Positions 33,742 through 41,311 of a stretch of DNA of 41,377 bases are shown here, piece after piece; the first letter of the stretch is position 1; each line of letters begins with the position of its first letter. The position numbers and the translations under genes are program-made. Source of the stretch: Planctomycetia bacterium (GTDB taxonomy: Bacteria > Planctomycetota > Planctomycetia > Pirellulales > Thermoguttaceae); contig JAUNBK010000027.1 of the NCBI GenBank assembly GCA_030527105.1, positions 1 through 41,377 of the forward strand, written 5' to 3'. Under the pieces are notes generated by a model. It had not been told where the DNA came from and ran no database searches. It saw nothing but the letters and a program-made list of their open reading frames with translations.

Positions 33742-35651
33742 TAATTGAGTCCTCGGACGGTGAGTTTTCCATCATTGATTCCAAGAAACAGCGTGCTGCC
33801 TTCCGAAGGCGCGTGGTCGAAAATCCACCCTGCGAGAGGCTGTTCGATTTTTTCTTCCATCCGTACGCGAATGCGCCGACCTCCATAAAGCAGGTTGTCT
33901 CCTTTCTTCATCAGTTCCATGATCCACCGACACAAAGCAGATTCCTCCGCCTTCGGCGTCTGTGTCCCATCCGAAGTTTCATACGCGAGCGTATATTGCT
34001 TCGCAAGGGCGGAACGCTCGAGGTTGCGCATGAATTTGGCGAAAATTCCTCGAATGTGTGTGGGACGCAAAATGTCGAAAACAAGAATGTTGTTGCCAAG
34101 ACGATTGAATATCTCTGGACGACCAAGTTTCGAGACGAAATGGTTCTGAACCTCCGAAAAGTAGTGGTCCCAAATCTGCTGGTAGCTTGGCGCGGAGTCC
34201 GAGATTTGATTCAAATTTGTCTTGTTGGAGAGCGTCTCAGAGCCGATATTGCTCGTAAAAATGATGATCGACTGCGAGAGATAAACGGTCGAACCTTTCC
34301 CATCGGTGAGACGACCATCCTCGAGGATTTGAAGGAATTTGTCCATAACTTTTCCGTTTGCCTTCTCGATTTCGTCGAAGAGTAGGATACTAAACGGATT
34401 TTCTCGAACATAATTCGTGAGTTGCCCACCCTCCTCGTATCCGACGTATCCGGGTGGCGATCCGGTCAGTTTTTCTGCCGCATGGCTTTCGGAATATTCG
34501 CTCATGTCGAAACGTCGCATTCGATTTTCGTCTCCGAAGATCAATTCTGCCAACGATTTTGCAAGTTCCGTCTTTCCGACGCCAGTAGGTCCCACGAAAA
34601 AGAAGATTCCCTTCGGCTTTCCCCCTGCGTAGCTGGACGACTGCGACATAGAAACGCCAACGTTCGCGAGTTTGAGCATATTAACGATACTTCGCACCGC
34701 CTCATCTTGACCAATGACGCGCCGAGTGATTTCGTCAAATGCGCAGCGAATTTTCTCCTGATTGAAACTTTCCCACGGATCTTCCGTGTCGCCGTAGCGA
34801 TAATAAAAGATAAGCTCCTTGATTTCTCGCGCGTTGCGAGCAAGTCGACTCTCGTTTTGGGCCGTTGCGGAAATCGAAATCATATCGGAAACCATGAGAC
34901 CATCTGTATTTTCCACGAACGCACGCACAATTTTTTCTTTCTCGCGTTCGTCGCACTGCACCTCTGGCGCAATGAAACGATTCATGAATTGGCGAAAAAA
35001 CTCCTCACGTTCGCTATTCTCCGGGCACGGGATTCGCACAGGTTCAATGGCTGGGTGGTCTTGATAAAACCAGGCAGGAACGGACTGAAGCGATGACGCG
35101 ATGAAGATCATTGCGTTTTGCCGACCTCCCAATTCCTGCGGCAAGCGAATCGGCGGCTTGGAGGCATTCTCTAGAGCATGATCCCGAGCTTGCACAAGAT
35201 TTCGAATCAAAACCTCAGGATTGATCCGACGGGTTTTGGGGAGGGTCTTCTGGAGGAGTACGAGCAATTTCCGTTCCTGCTCATTCTGCTGCTGCGGAGA
35301 GGAGTAGAGTCTGTCCGCAAATTCGAAAACTGCCGCAACGGGAGATTCTTCCTGCTCAGCCAAGATATTGCAGATTTCTGCCGTGCAATTCAGAGTGTCT
35401 AGGCTGTCTAGACTTTTGGGGAGGCGAAAATCCGTCGGTTCGACGTGGGCGTTTTCCGCAATGTTGAAGTGAACGATGCCAGAGTAGCCGCAGTCTAAAA
35501 AGTAATGATCCAACGTTTTTTCAAGTCTGTCGTATCTACTTCTACTTCGATATCGATCGTGAATATTCCCATAGAGAAGGACGTGCTTTCCTCGCCGAAG
35601 CTGCTTGTCCATCTGCGTTATCCAGTTGTTTGGGGAGGTAGGATTGGTCAT
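33741..35651 (-). CDS. ClpB/ClpA-class AAA+ unfoldase with degenerate N-terminal half
   Basis: A 636-residue protein. The N-terminal ~300 residues (GKHVLLYGNIHDRY…AVFEFADRLYS…NAMIFIASSL) have the order of an ATPase domain but no P-loop. The C-terminal half is a Clp-class AAA+ module: VIGQDEAV, Walker A GPTGVGKT (354-361), FDMSEYSESHA, pore loop GYVGYEEGG (401-409), Walker B LLFDEIE (423-429), sensor IIFTSNIGSE and GRPEIFNRLGNNILVF. No peptidase-binding loop is evident, so it resembles a disaggregase or remodelling enzyme more than a protease subunit. It follows the coiled-coil gene by 161 bases, most of it an R1 repeat. Confidence 0.85.
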   Translation of the reverse strand: MTNPTSPNNWITQMDKQLRRGKHVLLYGNIHDRYRSRSRYDRLEKTLDHYFLDCGYSGIVHFNIAENAHVEPTDFRLPKSLDSLDTLNCTAEICNILAEQEESPVAAVFEFADRLYSSPQQQNEQERKLLVLLQKTLPKTRRINPEVLIRNLVQARDHALENASKPPIRLPQELGGRQNAMIFIASSLQSVPAWFYQDHPAIEPVRIPCPENSEREEFFRQFMNRFIAPEVQCDEREKEKIVRAFVENTDGLMVSDMISISATAQNESRLARNAREIKELIFYYRYGDTEDPWESFNQEKIRCAFDEITRRVIGQDEAVRSIVNMLKLANVGVSMSQSSSYAGGKPKGIFFFVGPTGVGKTELAKSLAELIFGDENRMRRFDMSEYSESHAAEKLTGSPPGYVGYEEGGQLTNYVRENPFSILLFDEIEKANGKVMDKFLQILEDGRLTDGKGSTVYLSQSIIIFTSNIGSETLSNKTNLNQISDSAPSYQQIWDHYFSEVQNHFVSKLGRPEIFNRLGNNILVFDILRPTHIRGIFAKFMRNLERSALAKQYTLAYETSDGTQTPKAEESALCRWIMELMKKGDNLLYGGRRIRVRMEEKIEQPLAGWIFDHAPSEGSTLFLGINDGKLTVRGLN

Positions 35652-35716
35652 GCCTTTTGCTCCTCACTTTCTGCTGTGTTTCTCGAATGCGGATTTGTGC
35701 CGATAACGCCGAGGCA

Positions 35717-35820
35717 TTATTCTATGTAAAAATTTCGGTTTTCTCGAAGTGTCAGGTTCCAAGGTGCACAAGTTCCAACGGCGGACGGAACCGGAAATTT
35801 CAACGCGAAGTATTATAAAT
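35717..35820 (-). repeat. Palindromic repeat family R1 (MITE-like), copy 5, inside the operon
   Basis: The right half is intact (GTTCCAACGGCGGACGGAAC, AAATTTCAACGCGAAGTATT). The left half has diverged but keeps an AAAAATTTCGG motif. It fills most of the gap between the coiled-coil and AAA+ genes. On the minus strand its outer TATA edge supplies the TAA stop of the coiled-coil gene. Confidence 0.75.
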
Positions 35821-37492
35821 AGCGATGTTTCGTCTCGTGAGCTTCCGCACTCCAAGTCTCTTCCGTGACGGGTCCCTCTGAATTCGGAAGGTCCTTCGCT
35901 CCTTTGCGAATACGATCGGGATTTCCCTGCCACGTGGGCGCGCCCGCAACGATACCAAACGGACGGAGTTTCGTGGTGACTTCCTGCACGATTCTCTTGC
36001 CATCGTCATTCTCGACAATCGGCTGCCCCTGCTCCCTCGTTTTCTTGATCGGGTAGCCATCAAAACGATAATTCACGGGCGCGCTCTCCGAGTGCGGAAT
36101 CGTGATCGTGATGCTTTCTTTTCCGCTTCCCGACCTTGATTGGGGCACGAGTCTCAAAATCGTTTCGGACTCATTCGGACCAGACACCGCAGGTTCGTTT
36201 TGCACGGAACGGATCGTGAAACCCATCTCCGGCAAAACGGATCGCAGCGAGCGCACAATATAGTTTCGGCGCTCAAACTCGCGCTGTTTTATTCCTGCCG
36301 AGGTGAGCATTGTTTCAAACTGGTACTTCCAACTCTCGATATCATTTTGAATCGTTTCGAAATTGCCATTGTCGACTTGCTGGCTCATTTTTTCGAGCGC
36401 GGAATGAAGATACTCCAAGTCGGAGGCGCTCCATCGTTTCACGATTTCCGTTGAGGCAAGCGTCAGCATCTGCTCCAACTCCTCGATCTGCGGGAGAAAC
36501 TCCGCACGAATTTTCTCATTTTGCGCCTGTCGCTCATTTTGAATCTGGAGAGATTCCTGAATTTTCACCAAAAATGGCTCGAACAATTTTTGAAACTCTG
36601 CCAACTCCCTCTCCAATGCGGGAATTTGATGGGCGGCTCTTTGGTTGCGGATGAAATGATCCATTCTTTCCAGTTGCGCAACGGTCGTCGACTCCCACGT
36701 CTTTGCCACCTCTCGCGAAACCGGCAGCGAGTTCCAGAGCGCGTCCAAGAGCAGAGTCCCCCTCGAGTAAGCTGCCTCGCTTCGAATTTGCCCCGATATC
36801 TGAATCTGCCAAGCAGACCACTGCCGGCAAACGGTAGAGAAATTTTGAAGCGTCGCATCATTTAATCGCGCACGCAGCGTCTCAAGCTGCCGTAAGAATT
36901 CCGCGCTCTTTTCGCCAGCATTCGAACGAATGAAATCCTCCGTCTGTTGAATCTGAGTCCGAATCTCTGCGCGCTGCGTGTCCAATTGTTTCTTAAGCGT
37001 CTTGAGATTCTCGAGGCGCTTCTGTTTTTTACGCAGCTCCTGCGTCGCGCGCACAAGCTGTTCCAACGTCATTTCGGGAGCCTTTTGCAAAATGGCACCC
37101 ACCTCCTGCGCGAACTCGTCCAATCCCTCGTCTCGAAACGCCACCTCTCGCACGAACGACGCGATCTGACGTTCAACCTGCTGCGCCGACTCTGAAGTCT
37201 CTTTCCGCTGGCGGAAGAGTCTCTCTGCCATCATGCGTTCCCGAATTGCCTGCTGTTCCTGCTGGTACTCTTGATATTTTCGGACGCCATCTGCGGCAGC
37301 CTGCCCCGTCGCGACAAGGGCTTCTCCCGCGAGCCTGGTGCCTTTGATAGCAACCTTCCCACCATAGAAAGCGAGCACTCCGGTCACAGCGGCTGCCGCC
37401 GTCGCCACCGCCAGCAGACCAAGAACTGCGGAACCCGCTAATTCGGCACCGGTATCCGCCACCGCAACGACTGTATCTTTGCTCCCGCTCAT
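35813..37492 (-). CDS. Membrane-associated coiled-coil protein
   Basis: A 559-residue protein. A Gly/Ala-rich hydrophobic N-terminus (AELAGSAVLGLLAVATAAAA, about 14-45) looks like one or two membrane segments. A long Gln/Glu/Arg-rich helical region (about 55-400) with heptad-like spacing follows (QELRKKQKRLENLKTLKKQL). A small β domain (about 410-500: GFTIRSVQ…ITITIPHSES…YRFDGYP) and a polar tail end it. I know no named family. In an operon with an unfoldase and GTPases it may be a scaffold or filament former. It starts 14 bases after the radical SAM stop. Confidence 0.72.
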   Translation of the reverse strand: MSGSKDTVVAVADTGAELAGSAVLGLLAVATAAAAVTGVLAFYGGKVAIKGTRLAGEALVATGQAAADGVRKYQEYQQEQQAIRERMMAERLFRQRKETSESAQQVERQIASFVREVAFRDEGLDEFAQEVGAILQKAPEMTLEQLVRATQELRKKQKRLENLKTLKKQLDTQRAEIRTQIQQTEDFIRSNAGEKSAEFLRQLETLRARLNDATLQNFSTVCRQWSAWQIQISGQIRSEAAYSRGTLLLDALWNSLPVSREVAKTWESTTVAQLERMDHFIRNQRAAHQIPALERELAEFQKLFEPFLVKIQESLQIQNERQAQNEKIRAEFLPQIEELEQMLTLASTEIVKRWSASDLEYLHSALEKMSQQVDNGNFETIQNDIESWKYQFETMLTSAGIKQREFERRNYIVRSLRSVLPEMGFTIRSVQNEPAVSGPNESETILRLVPQSRSGSGKESITITIPHSESAPVNYRFDGYPIKKTREQGQPIVENDDGKRIVQEVTTKLRPFGIVAGAPTWQGNPDRIRKGAKDLPNSEGPVTEETWSAEAHETKHRYL

Positions 37493-37506
37493 TCGTCAAT
37501 TCCTTT

Positions 37507-38172
37507 CTAACTGATCACAATCCCGTGAGCACGCATTTTCTCTCGATACTCATCCCGAAATCCCGGTCGCGGAGGGATGCCCGTCCACTGCGGAACACCA
37601 CGCTCATCAAACTCGAACTCCACCCCTTGCCCAGGTTCCGAGAGACGATTCTCGTACTCCCGATATCGATCCGTCAAAAAATGGACACACTGATTCCGCG
37701 ACCCTCTCCAAAGTAGGTCGGCATGAAGTTCCTGCACATAGGGACCATCGACAAGAACGTCGAGTGCCTCAAGGAGTCGCTTCTGTGCTGGAGTCCCAAA
37801 CTCCTGAAGCCGAGAGAGTCGGTCGCCCGTGAAACAAAAAAACGAGAAATCTTCCCGACTCTTTCGGATCATCTCGACCAAAAGAACCAGCCCCTCAGCC
37901 TGTTCCATAGGCTCGCCACCACTAATCGTCAGCCCTTCCAAATCTGGCGAGTACAAAAATCGATCCGCCAGATCCACAACGTCCATCTCAAAACCGAGAG
38001 AAAAATCATGCGTTTCTGGAGCCGTACAGCCGGGGCAATTTCTCGCGCAACCCTGCACCCAAACGACACCGCGTACACCGGGTCCCAGCACTTCGCTGCG
38101 AAGTACATACCGAGCGAGGCGCAATCTCGCGACAAGGCTCCCACTTGTTTGAAACACTGCGTGAGTGGTCAT
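37507..38172 (-). CDS. NrdG-like radical SAM protein
   Basis: A 221-residue protein. The 4Fe-4S cysteine motif CARNCPGC (Cys42, 46, 49) follows GVVWVQG. The SAM-binding GGEPM is at 85-89, and DVLVDGPYVQ is typical of the NrdG activase-like group. Classical NrdG activates the anaerobic ribonucleotide reductase NrdD, but no nrdD is present here. The gene is first in an operon of GTPase, GAP1 and AAA+ proteins, so its substrate is probably an operon partner. ATG 38172 has no clear ribosome site. A TTG at about residue 17 is an alternative. Confidence 0.82.
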   Translation of the reverse strand: MTTHAVFQTSGSLVARLRLARYVLRSEVLGPGVRGVVWVQGCARNCPGCTAPETHDFSLGFEMDVVDLADRFLYSPDLEGLTISGGEPMEQAEGLVLLVEMIRKSREDFSFFCFTGDRLSRLQEFGTPAQKRLLEALDVLVDGPYVQELHADLLWRGSRNQCVHFLTDRYREYENRLSEPGQGVEFEFDERGVPQWTGIPPRPGFRDEYREKMRAHGIVIS

Positions 38173-38550
38173 AAAAACGGCTTTCGATGATTTTTCGAGC
38201 GGATATTCTGTGTGAAATTAAGATCGAGTAATATGACAGTTCGCGTTGGGAATTTCGCCCTGAATCCGTCGCTGGCGCGACACACCACGACCCCCACGCC
38301 TCGCAAACCGAGGTACGAAGTTCAGGTACAGACAGATCGTCAGGATTTCACGCGAAATGACACCAGCCCCCCCTTGCCTTCGCGCGCCATACAGGAGATT
38401 GGAGACACTTTCAATCGCCCAGAATTCGGAAACGCCCTTAAAGCCACGAACGGCGGAAACTGCCGCTCGAAAGGACACATCCTCCCCAAGGGAGGGGGCG
38501 AATCTCCCTTATTCAGACTAAGCCAATCGACCAAAAGACGCGCTATAAAA
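38173..38550. other. Region between tRNA-Ser and the seven-gene operon
   Basis: Holds R1 copy 11 and several short GC-rich hairpins (for example GAACGGCGGAAACTGCCGC near 38447). The operon promoter must lie here or earlier; I see no convincing -35/-10 pair and no gene. Confidence 0.45.
38228..38320 (+). repeat. Palindromic repeat family R1 (MITE-like), decayed copy 11
   Basis: AGTTCGCGTTGGGAATTTCG is followed by CCGTCGCTGGCGCGACACAC, CACGA and CCTCGCAAACCG in the same order as the intact copy 4. It has the same orientation as copy 4. It lies just upstream of the seven-gene operon. Confidence 0.55.
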
Positions 38551-38633
38551 CGGAAGACACGGGACTCGAACCCGCAACCCCGGTCAGGGGCATCTCATTT
38601 CCAATGAGACCGCTAGCCATTCGCTTATCTTCC
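38551..38633 (-). tRNA. tRNA-Ser (GGA)
   Basis: An 83-nt class II tRNA. Acceptor GGAAGAT pairs with GTCTTCC (one T-G), and the anticodon loop TTGGAAA carries anticodon GGA (38600-38602). The long variable arm includes CCCC…GGGG, and the T arm is GCGGGTTCGAGTCCCGT. The discriminator is G and no CCA is encoded. A leftward promoter lies just upstream. Confidence 0.93.
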
Positions 38634-38647
38634 TCAAACGTGCTTCA

Positions 38648-38675
38648 TTTATACCCGAAATTTCTTTTTTTTCAA
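38648..38675 (-). promoter_or_regulatory. Promoter of tRNA-Ser
   Basis: On the minus strand: TTGAAA (38670-38675), 16-bp spacer, TATAAA (38648-38653), 14 bases before the tRNA 5' end. Confidence 0.65.
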
Positions 38676-38712
38676 GTCCCCCCGAGTAGGAATTCCTGTA
38701 ATATTTTTTATT

Positions 38713-39138
38713 TTAGAGGAAATTTCCGCGCCGATTCGCCTTCTTTTGGGAGTTTCGCGCCTTTTCGTCCAGACGTCTGGCGGCGGCTCCCTTGCTAGGA
38801 CGCGTGGGAATCCGTCGCTTCTTCTCGTGAAGCGCTCGACGAAGCATATTTGCCAACTTCTCGAGACAATCTTGTCGATTGCGCGGCGCGGCGCGCGTGA
38901 GGGAACTCGTGATATGCAACTCCCCCTCCTTGCTAAAATGGGAAGGATAGAGCAAACGCAACCGTTGAAGCGCCTGTTCCCGAGTGGCAAACACCGCGCT
39001 TTTATACGGATTCCACACCAAAAGCGCCTTGCTCGATACTTTATTGACGTTCTGCCCGCCGGGACCACCACTGCGACAATACGTGATTGTAATCTCCGAC
39101 AGAGGAATCGCGATATCTTCCGTTATTTGTAAGCTCAC
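38713..39138 (-). CDS. arfB: ArfB/YaeJ-like peptidyl-tRNA hydrolase (RF-1 domain)
   Basis: ArfB rescues ribosomes stalled on mRNAs lacking a stop codon by hydrolysing the peptidyl-tRNA. The 141-residue protein has the catalytic GGQ in [19 protein letters not shown], the typical RF-1 strands and a Lys/Arg-rich C-terminal tail that enters the mRNA channel in this family. I chose the GTG at 39138: it overlaps the leuD stop as GTGA and has AGAAGG seven bases upstream. A GTG at 39156 is an alternative. It lies in one leftward unit with leuD. Confidence 0.85.
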   Translation of the reverse strand: MSLQITEDIAIPLSEITITYCRSGGPGGQNVNKVSSKALLVWNPYKSAVFATREQALQRLRLLYPSHFSKEGELHITSSLTRAAPRNRQDCLEKLANMLRRALHEKKRRIPTRPSKGAAARRLDEKARNSQKKANRRGNFL

Positions 39139-39722
39139 GAGTTCGCCTTCTCCCACGCAGCAATTTCGGGTTCGTGCTCGAGCGTGAGACCAATATCGTC
39201 AAGCGCCTCGAGCAGGCAACGCTTTCGAAATGCATCCACCTCAAAAGAGAGCGCGAGTCCGTAGGCGTCGGAGAGCGTCTGCCCCTCCAAGTCGACCGCC
39301 ATTTCGTAGTCGGGATAGCGTGTCGCGCGCTCAAACAACTCCTGAACGATCTCCTCCGAAAGAACGATAGGGAGCATCCCATTTTTGAATGTGTTGTTGT
39401 AGAAAATGTCCGCGAAGCTGGGTGCGATCAGGACGCGAAAACCATAATCCGCCAACCCCCACGGTGCGTGTTCGCGACTGGAGCCAGAGCCGAAATTGCG
39501 GCGCGCGAGGAGAATCGTCGCGCCTCGATACTCCGGCTTGTTCAACTCGAAATCCAGATTCTCCGTTCCGTCCTCATTGAAGCGCCAATCATAAAAAACA
39601 AACTGTCCGAATCCAGACCGTTCAATGCGCTTAAGAAACTGCTTCGGCATGATCTGATCCGTATCCACGTTCGCGCGATCCATCGGCAAGACCACGCCAG
39701 TAAATTTTTGAAATTTTTCCAT
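39135..39722 (-). CDS. leuD: 3-isopropylmalate dehydratase small subunit
   Basis: LeuD forms, with LeuC, the enzyme that isomerises 2- to 3-isopropylmalate in leucine synthesis. The 195-residue protein shows [34 protein letters not shown] and [15 protein letters not shown], the standard swivel-domain motifs. GAGGAG sits eight bases before ATG 39722. leuC is not upstream, which is unusual since the two are generally adjacent. It must lie elsewhere or have moved. The arfB-like gene overlaps its stop. Confidence 0.94.
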   Translation of the reverse strand: MEKFQKFTGVVLPMDRANVDTDQIMPKQFLKRIERSGFGQFVFYDWRFNEDGTENLDFELNKPEYRGATILLARRNFGSGSSREHAPWGLADYGFRVLIAPSFADIFYNNTFKNGMLPIVLSEEIVQELFERATRYPDYEMAVDLEGQTLSDAYGLALSFEVDAFRKRCLLEALDDIGLTLEHEPEIAAWEKANS

Positions 39723-39908
39723 CTAATCCACTCCTCTAAATTGACAGCTTGGCAGTTCCGACGATTCTCGCATTCAAGTCCGCGCGCCACGCAAACGCCC
39801 CACTACGGACTTCCCATTATACCCATTTTTCGCGAAAAAAACAGTCCCCCTAGCAAAATTGACGAGGAGCGGCGTGCCCTCAAAAAAGTTTACGTTCGAG
39901 ATTCTACG

Positions 39909-40168
39909 GAGCCGAGAACGAAGGGCGTAGCCCGTAGTTCTGGACGGAAGGGAGAATCGCTCGGCGTTTCATCTGGAGCTACTGTTGTGTCAATTTTAAA
40001 ACACAATCGTGTTGGCTAGCAATTTTCCAGCCTCTTGAGAGAAAACATTTTTGAAAATTTGTTTCCTCTCAAACACTCCTTCAAAAAACTTTTTGACCGC
40101 TCACTTCGTTCGCTATTATTGTTTATTTTTGGGGACACAGCACTACGCTGCGCTCCGTTCTCGGCTCA
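39909..40168. repeat. Outer inverted arms around the R2 element
   Basis: GAGCCGAGAACGAAGGGCGT (from 39909) is inverted at 40144-40168, where the minus strand reads GAGCCGAGAACGGAGCGCAG. The arms lie outside the R2 copy. They may be the ends of a larger degenerate element into which R2 inserted. Confidence 0.4.
39983..40142 (+). mobile_element. Short inverted-repeat element, family R2, copy 2
   Basis: Starts TGTTGTGTCAATTT and ends GACACAGCA. CTAC lies directly on both sides and could be a 4-bp target duplication. It shares several blocks with 770-886 in inverted orientation, plus about 40 extra bases in the middle. The 9-bp ends match with one mismatch. It is non-coding. Confidence 0.6.
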
Positions 40169-40413
40169 GGTGGATCAAAACATCCTTTTTGCCTATTTTA
40201 ACCACCAAAATTTGAAGACCCCCAAGGAGCGTGTGTGGGCGGTCTGGTGTCTCCTCAAACTTTGACGTTCTACTCCCATGCCAACTTCCAAAAAAATTCG
40301 TTTCCCTGAGAAACCTTTCGCACAAAATTCGTTTTTGCAAAATTCACATTTAGTCGCAAATTTTGGTGGATTTTAAGGTCTCTTCCGTCGCACGATTGAG
40401 AAGAATGCGTGAT

Positions 40414-41289
40414 TCAAAAAAAGAGCACGCCAAACACGCACACGTCGATGATCGGGGGCAATATCATCCACCAAAAAATGTATGACTTTAGTGTTTCATC
40501 CAAATCTGAGTCCGTATTCCCCGTGAGCCAATACGAGAAATGAAGCAAAAGAAACGGGATAAGGAGCACAAGAAAAAACCAACTCATCGGGTAAAAAGAG
40601 AAGTTGGCGTTTTCAATAAGCGAGAAGAAAAACTTCATGCCCACAGGGCAGCACACCCCGACGAGAACGACTCCAAGGTAGAGCGCGAGCCCATGACACA
40701 ATGCCTCCCAACGCCAGCGATTTGGTAGGCGCAGAACTCCCTTGTCCTCCAACACCTGCCGCCACGTTTCGCGTGTCGCTTCCGAAAAACCAAGTGGATA
40801 AACGCACTGTTGGTGATAAAGGCGTCGCGATTGTCCGTCCGCCAAATCGCTCGAGCGAAAAACAAGTTCCAGCACTGGCACGCTTCGCCACGGAAAAAGA
40901 GGGAATCTCCAGCTATAATTGTTGCACGACACGCTGTTTTCCACAAAGCCCTGCCGCCAGCGACAATCTTCGAGAAGAACAGAACTTTGCGCGCTGCCAA
41001 CAAACGACTCCTCATCGTGATTGAAACGCTCTGAAAATGTGAATTTTCCATCCAGAAGCTCCACATCGTACCCCGTTAAATGCTTCCTGAAGTTCAAGCA
41101 GCCTTGAGCGAGAGCAACGAGTGGATACCCAATGCCAAATATCAGGCAAAACCAGATTCCGTTCCAATTTGAGACGGGGAAAAAGACCATAAAGGCGAGA
41201 GTCCCGAGCAAAATCGCCCACAAAAGCGCACAACTCCCTCGTGAGAGGACAAAATCATTGGTGGAAAAATCAACCGATTCCCGGAGCAT
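40414..41289 (-). CDS. Membrane protein of unknown function
   Basis: I do not recognise this 291-residue protein. Two hydrophobic helices near the N-terminus (about 20-64: ALLWAILLGTLAFMVFF, GIWFCLIFGIGYPLVALA) are followed by a soluble central domain (about 70-190) with many Trp, Arg and Cys. Three hydrophobic segments end it (about 203-225, 235-260, 270-291). The soluble part (VPVLELVFRSSDLADGQSRR) is not a known enzyme motif. Its start codon is only 22 bases from the IS630 end at the right edge, so its promoter may lie in the IS. Confidence 0.65.
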   Translation of the reverse strand: MLRESVDFSTNDFVLSRGSCALLWAILLGTLAFMVFFPVSNWNGIWFCLIFGIGYPLVALAQGCLNFRKHLTGYDVELLDGKFTFSERFNHDEESFVGSAQSSVLLEDCRWRQGFVENSVSCNNYSWRFPLFPWRSVPVLELVFRSSDLADGQSRRLYHQQCVYPLGFSEATRETWRQVLEDKGVLRLPNRWRWEALCHGLALYLGVVLVGVCCPVGMKFFFSLIENANFSFYPMSWFFLVLLIPFLLLHFSYWLTGNTDSDLDETLKSYIFWWMILPPIIDVCVFGVLFF

Positions 41290-41311
41290 TTGTGTCTTCC
41301 AGCGTTATATA

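Larger units (their letters stand above)
39723..40413. other. Long intergenic region upstream of leuD
   Basis: Holds a possible leuD -10 (TATAAT on the minus strand, 39816-39821), the R2 element at 39983-40142 and outer inverted arms flanking it. There is also an imperfect hairpin near 40213-40262. No gene is supportable. Confidence 0.5.

Noticed and set aside
25181..38633. Integration of the GTPase operon as an island at tRNA-Ser or tRNA-Asp
   Set aside because: I find no direct copy of either tRNA 3' end at the other side and no integrase gene.
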